Source: Myroides sp. WP-1 (lineage in GTDB: Bacteria > Bacteroidota > Bacteroidia > Flavobacteriales > Flavobacteriaceae). From it: a stretch of 57,458 nt of DNA. The stretch's first letter is position 1. Every line of letters starts with the position of its first letter. The stretch lies in contig NZ_JACHTC010000020.1 of the NCBI RefSeq assembly GCF_014145635.1, positions 1-57,458 on the forward strand. The letters are read 5' to 3'. A program made the translations under genes and the position numbers. Shown here one piece after another: positions 47,756 through 55,715 of this stretch. Under the pieces are notes generated by a model. It did no database searches and was not told the origin of the DNA. It saw only the letters and a list, made by a program, of their open reading frames with translations.

Positions 47756-48454
47756 ATGAAACATAAAGATTTCAATGAAAGTATATTATATAGTTTAAAG
47801 GACTTTTTACAAAAGAATAATATAGAATTTCTTACAGGGGGAGATGCTTTTAGACAAGGAACAAACCTTATAAAAAATAATTCAGGAGTATTGTTAATCC
47901 TTTACTATTATATAGAAGAAAGAAATGGGGATATTTACTTCCAAGGATTTGATAGATATATAGTATTTCAAGAGTTGGAAGAAATTATTTCTAAAGTAAT
48001 TATTAACGCAGATATCGTAGGAAAAGATTATTATTTTATTGATAGAGCTTCTTTTTTAATTGAAGAGTCAACTAATCTGATGTACAATTTGGATATGGTG
48101 TCCTCAAACTCTTTAGATGCAATTAATGAAAATTTAGTTATGTTTTATAAAAATCAGGCATTTCCTTTTTATGAAAAGTGGAACAACCTAAATGTGCTTT
48201 ACGAGTTTATAAAAGACAAAGAAGGTCGTGAAGAACTTCATGATATCCTTGGTCAGTTTTGGCAATTTAAAAAGGCTGCAATATTAAGGTTGTGTAATGA
48301 TGAAAATTATCAAGAGTATATGGATGAGTTTGTGGCAAGAAGAAAAATGATTTTAGACAAACGAGCTGAAAGTATAGATACGCGAAGATATTACCATGCA
48401 GCAAAGGAGTTAAAAGAGATCTTGGATAAAACAGAACCTGTATATAATGTATAA
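47756..48454 (+). CDS. cognate immunity protein of the 1785-aa toxin
   Basis: A 232-aa soluble protein without signal peptide, matching no family I can name (MKHKDFNESILYSLKDFLQK). It starts two bases after the toxin stop and ends nine bases before the first cassette terminator, so toxin and this gene form the closing pair of the operon. Position, size and cytoplasmic location are those of an immunity protein against a nuclease tip. Confidence 0.7.
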   Translation: MKHKDFNESILYSLKDFLQKNNIEFLTGGDAFRQGTNLIKNNSGVLLILYYYIEERNGDIYFQGFDRYIVFQELEEIISKVIINADIVGKDYYFIDRASFLIEESTNLMYNLDMVSSNSLDAINENLVMFYKNQAFPFYEKWNNLNVLYEFIKDKEGREELHDILGQFWQFKKAAILRLCNDENYQEYMDEFVARRKMILDKRAESIDTRRYYHAAKELKEILDKTEPVYNV

Positions 48455-48463
48455 GTATAGAAT

Positions 48464-48492
48464 CAGCTCCCTTGTGGAGCTGTTCTTGTTTT
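48464..48492 (+). terminator. cassette-boundary terminator 1
   Basis: CAGCTCC (48464-48470) pairs with GGAGCTG (48476-48482) around a 5-nt loop, followed by TTCTTGTTTT. The same hairpin recurs at 51018, 53847 and 56751. Confidence 0.8.
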
Positions 48493-48622
48493 AAGTAAGA
48501 GACGAAATTCCCTCCCTTTAAACTCGAATATCTGTTTATGTCATTCAAGAGCAAAGGCCTTCGAGAGGGTGCTACAGTTTGACAGAAATCACTGGTAGAA
48601 ATCGAACCGAAATATCCAATAA
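48493..48622 (+). other. conserved intercassette element 1
   Basis: After the hairpin comes a ~130-bp stretch, with CCTTTAAACTCGAA and CAAAGGCCTTCGAGAGGG blocks, that is also found after the other cassette terminators. It has stops in every useful frame, yet from 48542 it is ~98% identical to the copy in cassette 2. Confidence 0.65.
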
Positions 48623-48943
48623 TATCAATATGCTAATCATGTAGAAAAGCCCTATATCGCTCAGCATGCATTAGGAAGAGATGCCATGCAAGCAGTTACC
48701 GCAGCAGTAGGGATTGGGGTAATTACAAAAAGTGGTAAGTTAGCAGAGGGTGTTTCTGATGTTGGAAAGCAGATAGGTAAAAATTCTAGAGAGAAGCTTG
48801 AAGAATTTATTACCAAAAGTTTACAAGATAAGTTAGAAATAATAAATAATCATTGGCAGGTAAAATACCCAGATGTTTTTACTCGAGGTAGTTTTTTTGA
48901 AGACTTAATGGGAGTTTATAGATATAAAAAAGCTGATGGATGG
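48542..48943 (+). repeat. 402-bp head repeat of cassettes 1 and 2 (copy 1)
   Basis: It aligns without gaps to 51098-51499 with about nine mismatches. It includes the non-coding element and the first ~86 codons of the toxin tip, and stops exactly after the Trp of KKADGW. Confidence 0.92.
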
Positions 48944-49312
48944 TATCATACTGGTGATATCTCATTCAATGTAAAAGGAGTAGATTTTTATAAAGGAACG
49001 CGCCAAGGTAAGGATATATTTGCGGATATAGTAGTTTCTATGAAAACAACAATCAAGACTGATGTAAATGAATGGTTAAAGTACAAGTCTATTCAAGATA
49101 ATATTAAGTTTTTAAGAGAAGGAAAAAGTAGTAAAGGTATGATTGATCCTAATAATAAATTAACAATGTATATTAATAGTGCTGAAATTCATATTTTCAT
49201 GCAAAAGACTAATATAACGTCGGAATTAAAAACAAATTGGATGAATAAATTAAATGCTGAATATCCTGATATTAAATTTGAAATTAAGGCAATTGAAGAC
49301 TTTATAAATTAA
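48686..49312 (+). CDS. orphan toxin tip, cassette 1 (nuclease-like)
   Basis: A 208-aa protein without signal peptide. The frame is open from 48623 and reads YQYANHVEKPYIAQHALGRD before the first ATG at 48686, so this is the 3' end of a longer toxin gene. The first 86 residues (GIGVITKSGKLAEGVSDVG, RGSFFEDLMGVYRYKKADGW) are shared with cassette 2. After that point the sequence changes, with GVDFYKG and DIFADIVVSMKTT. FED, VDF and SMK fit a PD-(D/E)xK-type nuclease with Ser in the E position. It has no means of export as it stands. The partner immunity gene follows 6 bp later. Confidence 0.65.
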   Translation: MQAVTAAVGIGVITKSGKLAEGVSDVGKQIGKNSREKLEEFITKSLQDKLEIINNHWQVKYPDVFTRGSFFEDLMGVYRYKKADGWYHTGDISFNVKGVDFYKGTRQGKDIFADIVVSMKTTIKTDVNEWLKYKSIQDNIKFLREGKSSKGMIDPNNKLTMYINSAEIHIFMQKTNITSELKTNWMNKLNAEYPDIKFEIKAIEDFIN

Positions 49313-49318
49313 TATTTT

Positions 49319-49768
49319 ATGAAATTAAAAATGAATTTAAATTTTAATATAGCAAAAAGCAAAATATTGAATGCAAATACAAAATTAGAAGTGTTGAATT
49401 ACAATAATTGGATTGAATTTATTGAAAAGTATCATGATTATTTTGTTTGGAATGAGAATACGGAAGAAGGACAAAAGATATTATCTAATTTAGAAAACGT
49501 ACCACAAAATTTCAAACATCGGGTTTTAGCAAGATTAAATAAAGCAGTTTGCTTTTCAAAATACAATGAATTTACTCAAATATATGATGTTAGTGTGGCA
49601 TTTTATGAAGATTTAAATTGGATTTCAATTCAATTTGTTAATACGCCTAAAATAGAAGATTTGAAGTTATTTTTAGAAATGGCAAACTATTTAGATGCAT
49701 TGTTATTAAAAGATGGAAAAGAGATTATAGATGAAAATGTTATAAAATCTTTAGAACGAGCGGAATAG
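49319..49768 (+). CDS. immunity protein of cassette 1
   Basis: A 149-aa soluble protein (MKLKMNLNFNIAKSKI, NYNNWIEFIEKYHDYFVW). It is homologous to the 148-aa protein of cassette 2. The last ~28 residues (ANYLDALLLKDGKEIIDENV and so on) are almost identical, while the rest is much changed, as expected when each matches a different toxin core. It starts 6 bp after the toxin tip. Confidence 0.65.
   Translation: MKLKMNLNFNIAKSKILNANTKLEVLNYNNWIEFIEKYHDYFVWNENTEEGQKILSNLENVPQNFKHRVLARLNKAVCFSKYNEFTQIYDVSVAFYEDLNWISIQFVNTPKIEDLKLFLEMANYLDALLLKDGKEIIDENVIKSLERAE
49682..49768 (+). repeat. 87-bp tail repeat of the immunity genes (copy 1)
   Basis: It matches 52234-52320 with four mismatches and ends at the stop codon. 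It closes the divergent core of the cassette. Confidence 0.9.
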
Positions 49769-49772
49769 GGAG

Positions 49773-50015
49773 TTGGAATGCCTATATGTATCCGATAACT
49801 TTGAACAAATATTTGACGCACAAAAACTACTAAAAGACGGTGTTGTAGATCCAGATAAATTTGTCAAAGAAAAGATTGTTAAGCTGATTAAAGACAATGC
49901 GGAGGAGTTTTTTAAAGATGAAAAAATCAGAAATTTTTTAATTAGAGAAGGAATAGATGATACTGGAAATATAAATGTAAATAGCTCATTTATAAAAAGA
50001 TTTAAAGCAAAATAA
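49773..50015 (+). pseudogene. C-terminal remnant of an earlier toxin tip, cassette 1
   Basis: About 80 codons open from 49758 without an ATG (the first possible start is TTG), encoding DNFEQIFDAQKLLKDGVVDP and KIRNFLIREGIDDTG. It weakly resembles the C-terminal end of the cassette 2 remnant (VYEFDKLKFSDRDKIVKQF). It ends one base before the propeller gene. It looks like the stump of a toxin whose front was replaced by the incoming tip/immunity pair. Confidence 0.5.
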
Positions 50016-50016
50016 T

Positions 50017-51009
50017 ATGAAAATTTTAAATGACGTAATCTCTTATAGAATTAGTAATTCATTTATTCGTATAAATGCAGGAGTAGATATCAAGTCAGAT
50101 AGTAGATATATAGTTATCAATTACCATCAAGATAATATAGAAGAAACAAAAGTTTTTGAAGATTTTTTTCATTTTACTGATGATGTAAATTACTTGTTAT
50201 TTGGTATTGATAGTAAAGTCTATAGAATAAAGAAGAACGAGTTTTTAGATGTTAAATCATACAGTATTACCAATGATTATGGTATAGTCTCTAATAGTGA
50301 AAGACTTTACAACCTTTATAATTTTACTCAAAAAAAGATTACTTTAAGGCAATGGTTGCCTAATCGTATTTTCCATGTTCAAGCACAGTATTGGGTAAAT
50401 GATACTGAAGCTGATTTTAAGTTAATAGATGTAAATAAAGGTGAGATAGTATGGACAATCCCCCAGCCAGAAGTTGAAAAACCTTATGGTTATACTGGGC
50501 TCACAAACATAAAAAAAGTGTTGGGTATTTATAAGGATTGTTTGTGGTTGCAATTGCCTGATAGTCGTTTGTGGAAATTAGATTTGCATACTGGGAGAGT
50601 ATTGGAAGAGCTTGAAGCTTTTTATTTTGCTTCGATTCCAGAAGGGATCTTTCTTTATCAACAAGGTATTATTTTTATTCTGCATTATAATATTTATGCC
50701 CAGTATAGTTTGGAACAAGGAATATTTACAATTGATAAACAAATAACTAATGAAAATGAACTTATCATACGATATGTTTTATTTAAAGAAAAAGATAATT
50801 ATTTATATTTTACCGGAAATAAGGATCAGTCTTTTAGTCCAAATGTTTACGGTATTTTCGATATGGAAACAGAGACAATCGTATTTCAAGGGGAAATGAT
50901 TGAAGAGGGTGGTTATTTTTATGAAATCCCCCAAGTTAATGACGAATTATTTACGATTTTAGATGCCAAAGGAAATTTAATTATTCATCGATTGGACGAT
51001 CTTTTGTAA
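50017..51009 (+). CDS. beta-propeller immunity-like protein, cassette 1
   Basis: A 330-aa protein with repeated beta blades of PQQ-like type (LWLQLPDSRLWKLDLHTGRV, NVYGIFDMETETIVFQG), no signal peptide and no enzyme motif. It is a divergent paralogue of the proteins at 52788 and 55715. All three start within 1-2 bp of a toxin tip stop, so they are best read as immunity proteins. A propeller immunity family is not one I know to be described, so this is an inference from position. Confidence 0.6.
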   Translation: MKILNDVISYRISNSFIRINAGVDIKSDSRYIVINYHQDNIEETKVFEDFFHFTDDVNYLLFGIDSKVYRIKKNEFLDVKSYSITNDYGIVSNSERLYNLYNFTQKKITLRQWLPNRIFHVQAQYWVNDTEADFKLIDVNKGEIVWTIPQPEVEKPYGYTGLTNIKKVLGIYKDCLWLQLPDSRLWKLDLHTGRVLEELEAFYFASIPEGIFLYQQGIIFILHYNIYAQYSLEQGIFTIDKQITNENELIIRYVLFKEKDNYLYFTGNKDQSFSPNVYGIFDMETETIVFQGEMIEEGGYFYEIPQVNDELFTILDAKGNLIIHRLDDLL

Positions 51010-51017
51010 GATAGAAC

Positions 51018-51047
51018 AACAGCTCCCTCGTGGAGCTGTTCTTGTTT
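51018..51047 (+). terminator. cassette-boundary terminator 2
   Basis: AACAGCTCC (51018-51026) and GGAGCTGTT (51032-51040) pair around CTCGT, then CTTGTTT. It ends cassette 1. Confidence 0.85.
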
Positions 51048-51097
51048 CAAGTCAGATACAAAATCACCTCCCTTTAAACTTGAGCATCCATTTACCG

Positions 51098-51499
51098 CAT
51101 TCAAGAGCAAAGGCCTTCGAGAGGGTGCCACAGTTTGACAGAAATCACTGGTAGAAATCGAACCGAAATATCCAATAATATCAATATGCTAATCATGTAG
51201 AAAAGCCCTATATCGCTCAGCATGCATTAGGAAGAGATGCCATGCAAGCAGTTACAACAGCAGTAGGGATTGGGGTAATTACAAAAAGTGGTAAATTAGC
51301 AGAGGGTGTTTCAGATGTTGGGAAACAGATAGGTAAAAATTCTAGAGAAAAGCTTGAAGAATTTATTACCAAAGGTTTACAAGATAAGTTAGAAATAATA
51401 AATAATCATTGGCAGGTAAAATACCCAGATGTTTTTACTCGAGGTAGTTTTTTTGAAGACTTAATGGGAGTTTATAGATATAAAAAAGCTGATGGATGG
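51098..51499 (+). repeat. 402-bp head repeat of cassettes 1 and 2 (copy 2)
   Basis: Partner of 48542-48943, ~98% identical, offset by 2556 bp. The preceding 51048-51097 is a more diverged copy of the intercassette element. Confidence 0.92.
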
Positions 51500-51868
51500 G
51501 CACATACAAGTGAGATTGCAGATAATTTTAAAGGCGTGGACTTTTATAAGGATTTTACAATAGTAGGGAATGACATTTACGCAGGAACATCCATATCAAT
51601 GAAAACAACTATAACAAAAAATGTAGAGGATTGGTTACGAGCAAATAAAAATAATATTGACATTATTGCAAATTCAATTGGGGCTGGTTCAGGAAAAGGT
51701 ATAACTTGGAACGGTAAAACACTTTTTTATAATAAAACTGAATTACATATTTACGTTCCTAAAGAAAATTTGACACCGCAATTTAAAAAAGAATGGTTAG
51801 AAAAATTATCTAATTACAATCAAAACGTAAAATATGAAATTAATGTACTAGAAGATTATTTGAAATAA
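51242..51868 (+). CDS. orphan toxin tip, cassette 2 (nuclease-like)
   Basis: A 208-aa protein, open from 51179 but with its first ATG at 51242. Residues 1-86 match the cassette 1 tip with only two changes. Beyond KKADGW it diverges (AHTSEIADNFKGVDFYKDF, NDIYAGTSISMKTTITKNV) but keeps VDF and SMKTT, so it is the same nuclease-like fold with changed details. It lacks any export signal. The immunity gene follows 5 bp later. Confidence 0.65.
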   Translation: MQAVTTAVGIGVITKSGKLAEGVSDVGKQIGKNSREKLEEFITKGLQDKLEIINNHWQVKYPDVFTRGSFFEDLMGVYRYKKADGWAHTSEIADNFKGVDFYKDFTIVGNDIYAGTSISMKTTITKNVEDWLRANKNNIDIIANSIGAGSGKGITWNGKTLFYNKTELHIYVPKENLTPQFKKEWLEKLSNYNQNVKYEINVLEDYLK

Positions 51869-51873
51869 TAATT

Positions 51874-52320
51874 ATGAAAATAAATAACATTAAAGATCCT
51901 TGTATATCAAAGGAAACTTTTGAACAAGCAAGGTTTGTTCATAATAAACTATCATATGAAAAATGGGTGGATTATATTGATAAACATCAAGATTATTTTA
52001 TTTGGGAAGATGATACTCCAGATGGCATTTATAGAAGAAATAATATAGCTAAAATTCCTGAATGGGCAAGAGAAGGTATATTAAATTCATATAAAAGCAA
52101 AGCTTTTGCCGAATTTAATGTCAAAAAAGGTTGGTATGAAATTGTATTTGAATTCCACAAAGATTTAGGAATAATAACTACAACTTTTCAGAAACCAATT
52201 AATAAAAAACATCTATTAACTTTATTAGATTTAGCAAACTATTTAGATGCATTGTTGTTAAAAGATGGAAAAGAGATTATAGATGAAAATGTTATAAAAG
52301 CTTTAGAACAAGCAGAATAG
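51874..52320 (+). CDS. immunity protein of cassette 2
   Basis: A 148-aa soluble protein (SYEKWVDYIDKHQDYFIWED, EWAREGILNSYKSKAFAEFN), homologous to the cassette 1 immunity protein. The C-terminal ~28 residues are nearly the same, and the rest shares perhaps a third of positions. Toxin and immunity cores have changed together. Confidence 0.65.
   Translation: MKINNIKDPCISKETFEQARFVHNKLSYEKWVDYIDKHQDYFIWEDDTPDGIYRRNNIAKIPEWAREGILNSYKSKAFAEFNVKKGWYEIVFEFHKDLGIITTTFQKPINKKHLLTLLDLANYLDALLLKDGKEIIDENVIKALEQAE
52234..52320 (+). repeat. 87-bp tail repeat of the immunity genes (copy 2)
   Basis: Partner of 49682-49768. Four mismatches, ending at the stop codon. Confidence 0.9.
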
Positions 52321-52332
52321 GAAAGTAGATAA

Positions 52333-52788
52333 AAAAAAGAACATTCTGATTTAGTTACTCGTAGTATAGGAGTTCGCCTAGTTAAGAAATTACCTGAAAT
52401 AGGTGTAAATTGTCGATTTGACATCGAGCTTGTCACAGGAAAGAAATTTGAGTATAAAAGCTACGGAGCAACGTCGATCAGCAGTATTTCAAGTAGTGAC
52501 GCCTTCTTCAGACAACACTTAAGCTATTTAGAAGATGCAAGGTCTTTAGATTTAATGGTGTATGAGTTTGATAAGTTGAAATTCTCAGATAGAGATAAGA
52601 TTGTCAAACAGTTTAGAAAAATGTATGAGGAGAATGCTCCTGATGTTTTTAGTGTTATTTGGAATACCAAAGAATTTAGAAAAAAATTATTTGGTAATAG
52701 TGTTACTAAAGAGAATGCAAGATTAGACTTTATAGATTTAGTAAAAGATCCTAAATCTGAAATATTTAAATTTATAAGAGCTGAATAA
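52333..52788 (+). pseudogene. C-terminal remnant of an earlier toxin tip, cassette 2
   Basis: A frame of 151 codons without a start codon (stop at 52330). It encodes IGVNCRFDIELVTGKKFEYK, in which FDIEL and FEYK give a D...ExK nuclease signature, and ends KSEIFKFIRAE. An internal ATG at 52555 would yield only the last 77 residues, without the active site. The stop overlaps the propeller gene start by one base. The front of this toxin has been lost, most likely when the upstream tip/immunity pair came in. Confidence 0.65.
52397..52625 (+). repeat. 229-bp toxin-tip repeat (copy 1)
   Basis: It matches 57082-57310 without gaps at about 97%. Homology starts at AAATAGGTGTAAATTG and ends at AAAAATGTA. 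Flanks are unrelated on both sides. Confidence 0.9.
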
Positions 52789-53843
52789 TGAAATTTAATT
52801 TAATAAGTAAACAAGGTAACATTAAAAACATATTGAGTTTTAAGAATAGTTTTGTTTTAAGTGATTTGAATGATGTAGTCTATTTTAATAAAGAAATATT
52901 GTGTAAAAATGTTGATGGATCAAGTTTGTATAAAATACAGCACAATTTATTTCAAATTTTTGATAATGAAAGTGGATGTTATTATTTTGATAGCTCTATT
53001 GTAAAAAGTGACTTTTTTTTAAAGAAAGGGTTTCATAATAGTATTTACTTAGCTGAATCAGTACCTCTTCGTATTTCAAGAGGTCATTACAAAAAAGATA
53101 TTTTGAAATTAAATAGTGATTTTCAAACAAGCGCTGATGTAATTTTAAAAGGAACAGAGTATAACTTAATAACATATTCAGATGATATTTTAATTGTTGG
53201 TAATCATCAGGTAGTTTTATCATATAATGTTTCTACATCAGCTCTAAATTGGCAATTCGACTTATCTTCTATTGCCAATAATCCACATAACGATATTTAT
53301 AATAAAGCAGCAGCTTGGGAGGTAAAGAAGTTCATAGGTGTTTTAGAAGATAAGTTGTGGATTGCCTTAAATCATCATACGATCATCGCCTTAGATGTAA
53401 AAACAGGACAACTAATGCATCGAATAGATCGCATTGCTAATTTTAAGTGTGATTGGCTTCCATCAGCTATTCCACTGCCAGAGGCAACCGCAGTAGATGA
53501 GAAAAACAAGAAGCTCGTTGGTTTTATGTGGGAGTTTTATTGGGAGATAGATCCAAGAAACGGAGCGATTACTTTACTAGACTTAACAAACGAATTAGTA
53601 CCACAAAAAATACGCAATGATAGAGTAGATTTTGTGTTGACCGATAGTCATATTTATTTCGCAAGTAATAGTGATATAAAAGTGGGTGCCTTAAACCGCA
53701 ATACAAAACAAGTTGATTGGTTTCATGCGTTTGAAGACAATGGAATAGGGTATCAATCAAGGATAAAGAAGATTGATGGGAATGATGATAAATTAGGAGT
53801 TTTAACCAATGAGAAAGTCCTTTATATCTTCGAAAAAGAATAA
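52788..53843 (+). CDS. beta-propeller immunity-like protein, cassette 2
   Basis: A 351-aa paralogue of the proteins at 50017 and 55715. Blades are clear (LWIALNHHTIIALDVKTGQL, DSHIYFASNSDIKVGALNRN), and it ends EKVLYIFEKE, much like the cassette 3 copy. No signal peptide. Its start codon overlaps the stop of the toxin remnant (TAATG), so it was once translated with the whole toxin. It probably still protects against that lost toxin if siblings carry it. Confidence 0.65.
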   Translation: MKFNLISKQGNIKNILSFKNSFVLSDLNDVVYFNKEILCKNVDGSSLYKIQHNLFQIFDNESGCYYFDSSIVKSDFFLKKGFHNSIYLAESVPLRISRGHYKKDILKLNSDFQTSADVILKGTEYNLITYSDDILIVGNHQVVLSYNVSTSALNWQFDLSSIANNPHNDIYNKAAAWEVKKFIGVLEDKLWIALNHHTIIALDVKTGQLMHRIDRIANFKCDWLPSAIPLPEATAVDEKNKKLVGFMWEFYWEIDPRNGAITLLDLTNELVPQKIRNDRVDFVLTDSHIYFASNSDIKVGALNRNTKQVDWFHAFEDNGIGYQSRIKKIDGNDDKLGVLTNEKVLYIFEKE

Positions 53844-53846
53844 GTA

Positions 53847-53876
53847 AACAGCTCCCTTGTGGAGCTGTTGTTATTT
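53847..53876 (+). terminator. cassette-boundary terminator 3
   Basis: AACAGCTCC (53847-53855) and GGAGCTGTT (53861-53869) pair around CTTGT. The tail is GTTATTT, weaker than in the other copies. The intercassette element after it stops at about 53920. Confidence 0.8.
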
Positions 53877-53920
53877 AGGTCAGATACGAATTTCAAGGTG
53901 CCTTTAAACTCGAACATCTA

Positions 53921-55715
53921 TTTTCAACTAATAAGTGGATAAGTGTTCAAAATCGTTATGAGAATATAGAAGGTTATAAATATATAAAGACATTAAACTT
54001 CTATGAGTCTAAAGCATACACAGAGATAAAAGCATTAAATGAAAAATGGAATAAAGTTCCAAATTAACAAAATAATTGGAGTTTGTGTCAGGATTATAAA
54101 TCAGATACAGATGCAGTTAGGTTTAAATATGCAACGGTTGAAGAATCAGAGGAGGGATTAGAAAAATCAGACAACTGGGAAGCTATTAGTACAGAAGATT
54201 TTGGTAAGTTTAGAAAACCTTATTTTGATAAAATCGATTTAACTAATGAGTTGTGGGAGAAATCGAAGATGCAGTGGGCATGGGGAAATAAAGTGGAGTT
54301 GTCATTTGATTCAAGTGGATTAAAATTAAATCGCAACCAGCATTTCTACGGATTTGACCGACTCTTAGTTGTGGATGATGTGGTTTATGGAGTTGCAGAT
54401 GGATTAGGAATTTTACCTGGTATAGATATCGCTGGGGATATACTAGGTGTAGCTTATGCAGGTATTGTCAGACGAGATTTAGGAAATACTCTTATTTATA
54501 CCGCTTCAGCGTCAGTACCTTTTGTAGGAGCCGCTTATGTAAAAGGTGGACTAAAAGCCGGTGAAGATGCGAGTCATCTTTTTGGTATTGTAGCTAAGAA
54601 AGCAGATAATGTAGAAGGTTTTGTCTTAGAAACCAAACGAATTAAGGATATTCAGGCAAGGTAAGTGCATGTGGCATCAGTATTCTATGGTTCAGACAAA
54701 CAATTAACAGATAAAGTCTTAGCAGAGGTTAAAAGAGAGAGCAAGTCTATAGATGGAGAACTTGTTCGTACACAGTTAAGTAAAGCTTCAACTAATCTTC
54801 AGCAATTAATATCAAGAATAGATAATTTGTCAAATCTTTCTATAGCTGAAAAAAATACTTTGAAAGCAGATATTAATTCTTCTGTAGAATTGACTAATCT
54901 TTTTACAAGACATACGGTTAAAATAGACGAGTTTGCTAATGCGTGGAAGAATGTAGGAAAATATCATGCTGAATTGAAGAAAGATGCGACATCATTAGAA
55001 GCTTTTATTAGTTTAAAAAAATAATCCTTCATTTAACAAAATGGGACTAACAGATGATATAATAGGTAGTTTTCAAGGTTATAGTACCTCTACTCGTTCT
55101 GCATCTTATGCTGAAGTTTTAGATGACTTTAATAACTTTGGGAAATTTATTGCAACAAATTCAAGTACAAGTTTAGAAAATTTTGATAAAATTGTCAATG
55201 TTTTTAAAAGAACTGATCAAGTTGGAAATAATTATAAGCAAGGTGTACATTGGATGATTCGTGATTTGAATATGAATGGAAGTATATTTGTTGGAAAGAA
55301 AATCAAATTTGAACATGCTATACCAAATGCAAGATCTACAACTGGAAATAGTTATATAGATATTCTCTGTATCAAGTGTAAAGAGCCTAATATAGATATT
55401 ATGGTAGAATACAAATCAGGTCCAGGAAGTATTTCAAGCTCTACTATCAAAGAACAATTTATAGAAAGAGATTTGTTTAATGCAAATTCTTTAGATCAAA
55501 TTCAATGGAGAATGGAAGGTACAGAAATGAATAAAGAAAAGTTAGTCAGTTTGTTAAAGGAAAATAAGTATTATCTTGAAAATTTAGGAACTGAAAAGAT
55601 TAATCAGCTGTTCGGTACAAATTTCGATAAAATAATAGATGATAAAGATGATTTATCAAATACAGTCATTGGGTATTTTTCTGAAGGTATTAATTATAAT
55701 AAAATTTTTAAGTAA
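53921..55715 (+). pseudogene. broken pre-tip and tip of a second main-type toxin, cassette 3
   Basis: The translation follows residues ~1245-1560 of the 1785-aa toxin. Compare EGYKYIKTLNFYES with KGYPFIKNLEFYES, and QHFYGF then VDDVVYGVADGLG with QHFYGF then VDDVVYGVTDVVG. Two stop codons interrupt one frame, at 54065-54067 and 54662-54664. A frameshift in the A-run near 55017-55023 then separates this from the tip frame, since NNPSFNK joins to MGLTDDIIG only one base out of phase. No signal peptide or protease domain is present. This is a decayed donor copy, not a working gene. Confidence 0.8.
55041..55715 (+). CDS. toxin tip of cassette 3 (nuclease-like, intact frame)
   Basis: 224 aa from the first ATG after the frameshift. 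It starts MGLTDDIIGSFQG, equal to GLSDDVLRRLDN near residue ~1545 of the main toxin, so the tip proper starts a little later. NSYIDILCIKCKEPNIDIMV followed by EYKSG gives the D...ExK pair of PD-(D/E)xK nucleases. The stop overlaps the propeller start by one base. It could still be made alone, or be restored by recombination with the main gene. Confidence 0.6.
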   Translation: MGLTDDIIGSFQGYSTSTRSASYAEVLDDFNNFGKFIATNSSTSLENFDKIVNVFKRTDQVGNNYKQGVHWMIRDLNMNGSIFVGKKIKFEHAIPNARSTTGNSYIDILCIKCKEPNIDIMVEYKSGPGSISSSTIKEQFIERDLFNANSLDQIQWRMEGTEMNKEKLVSLLKENKYYLENLGTEKINQLFGTNFDKIIDDKDDLSNTVIGYFSEGINYNKIFK

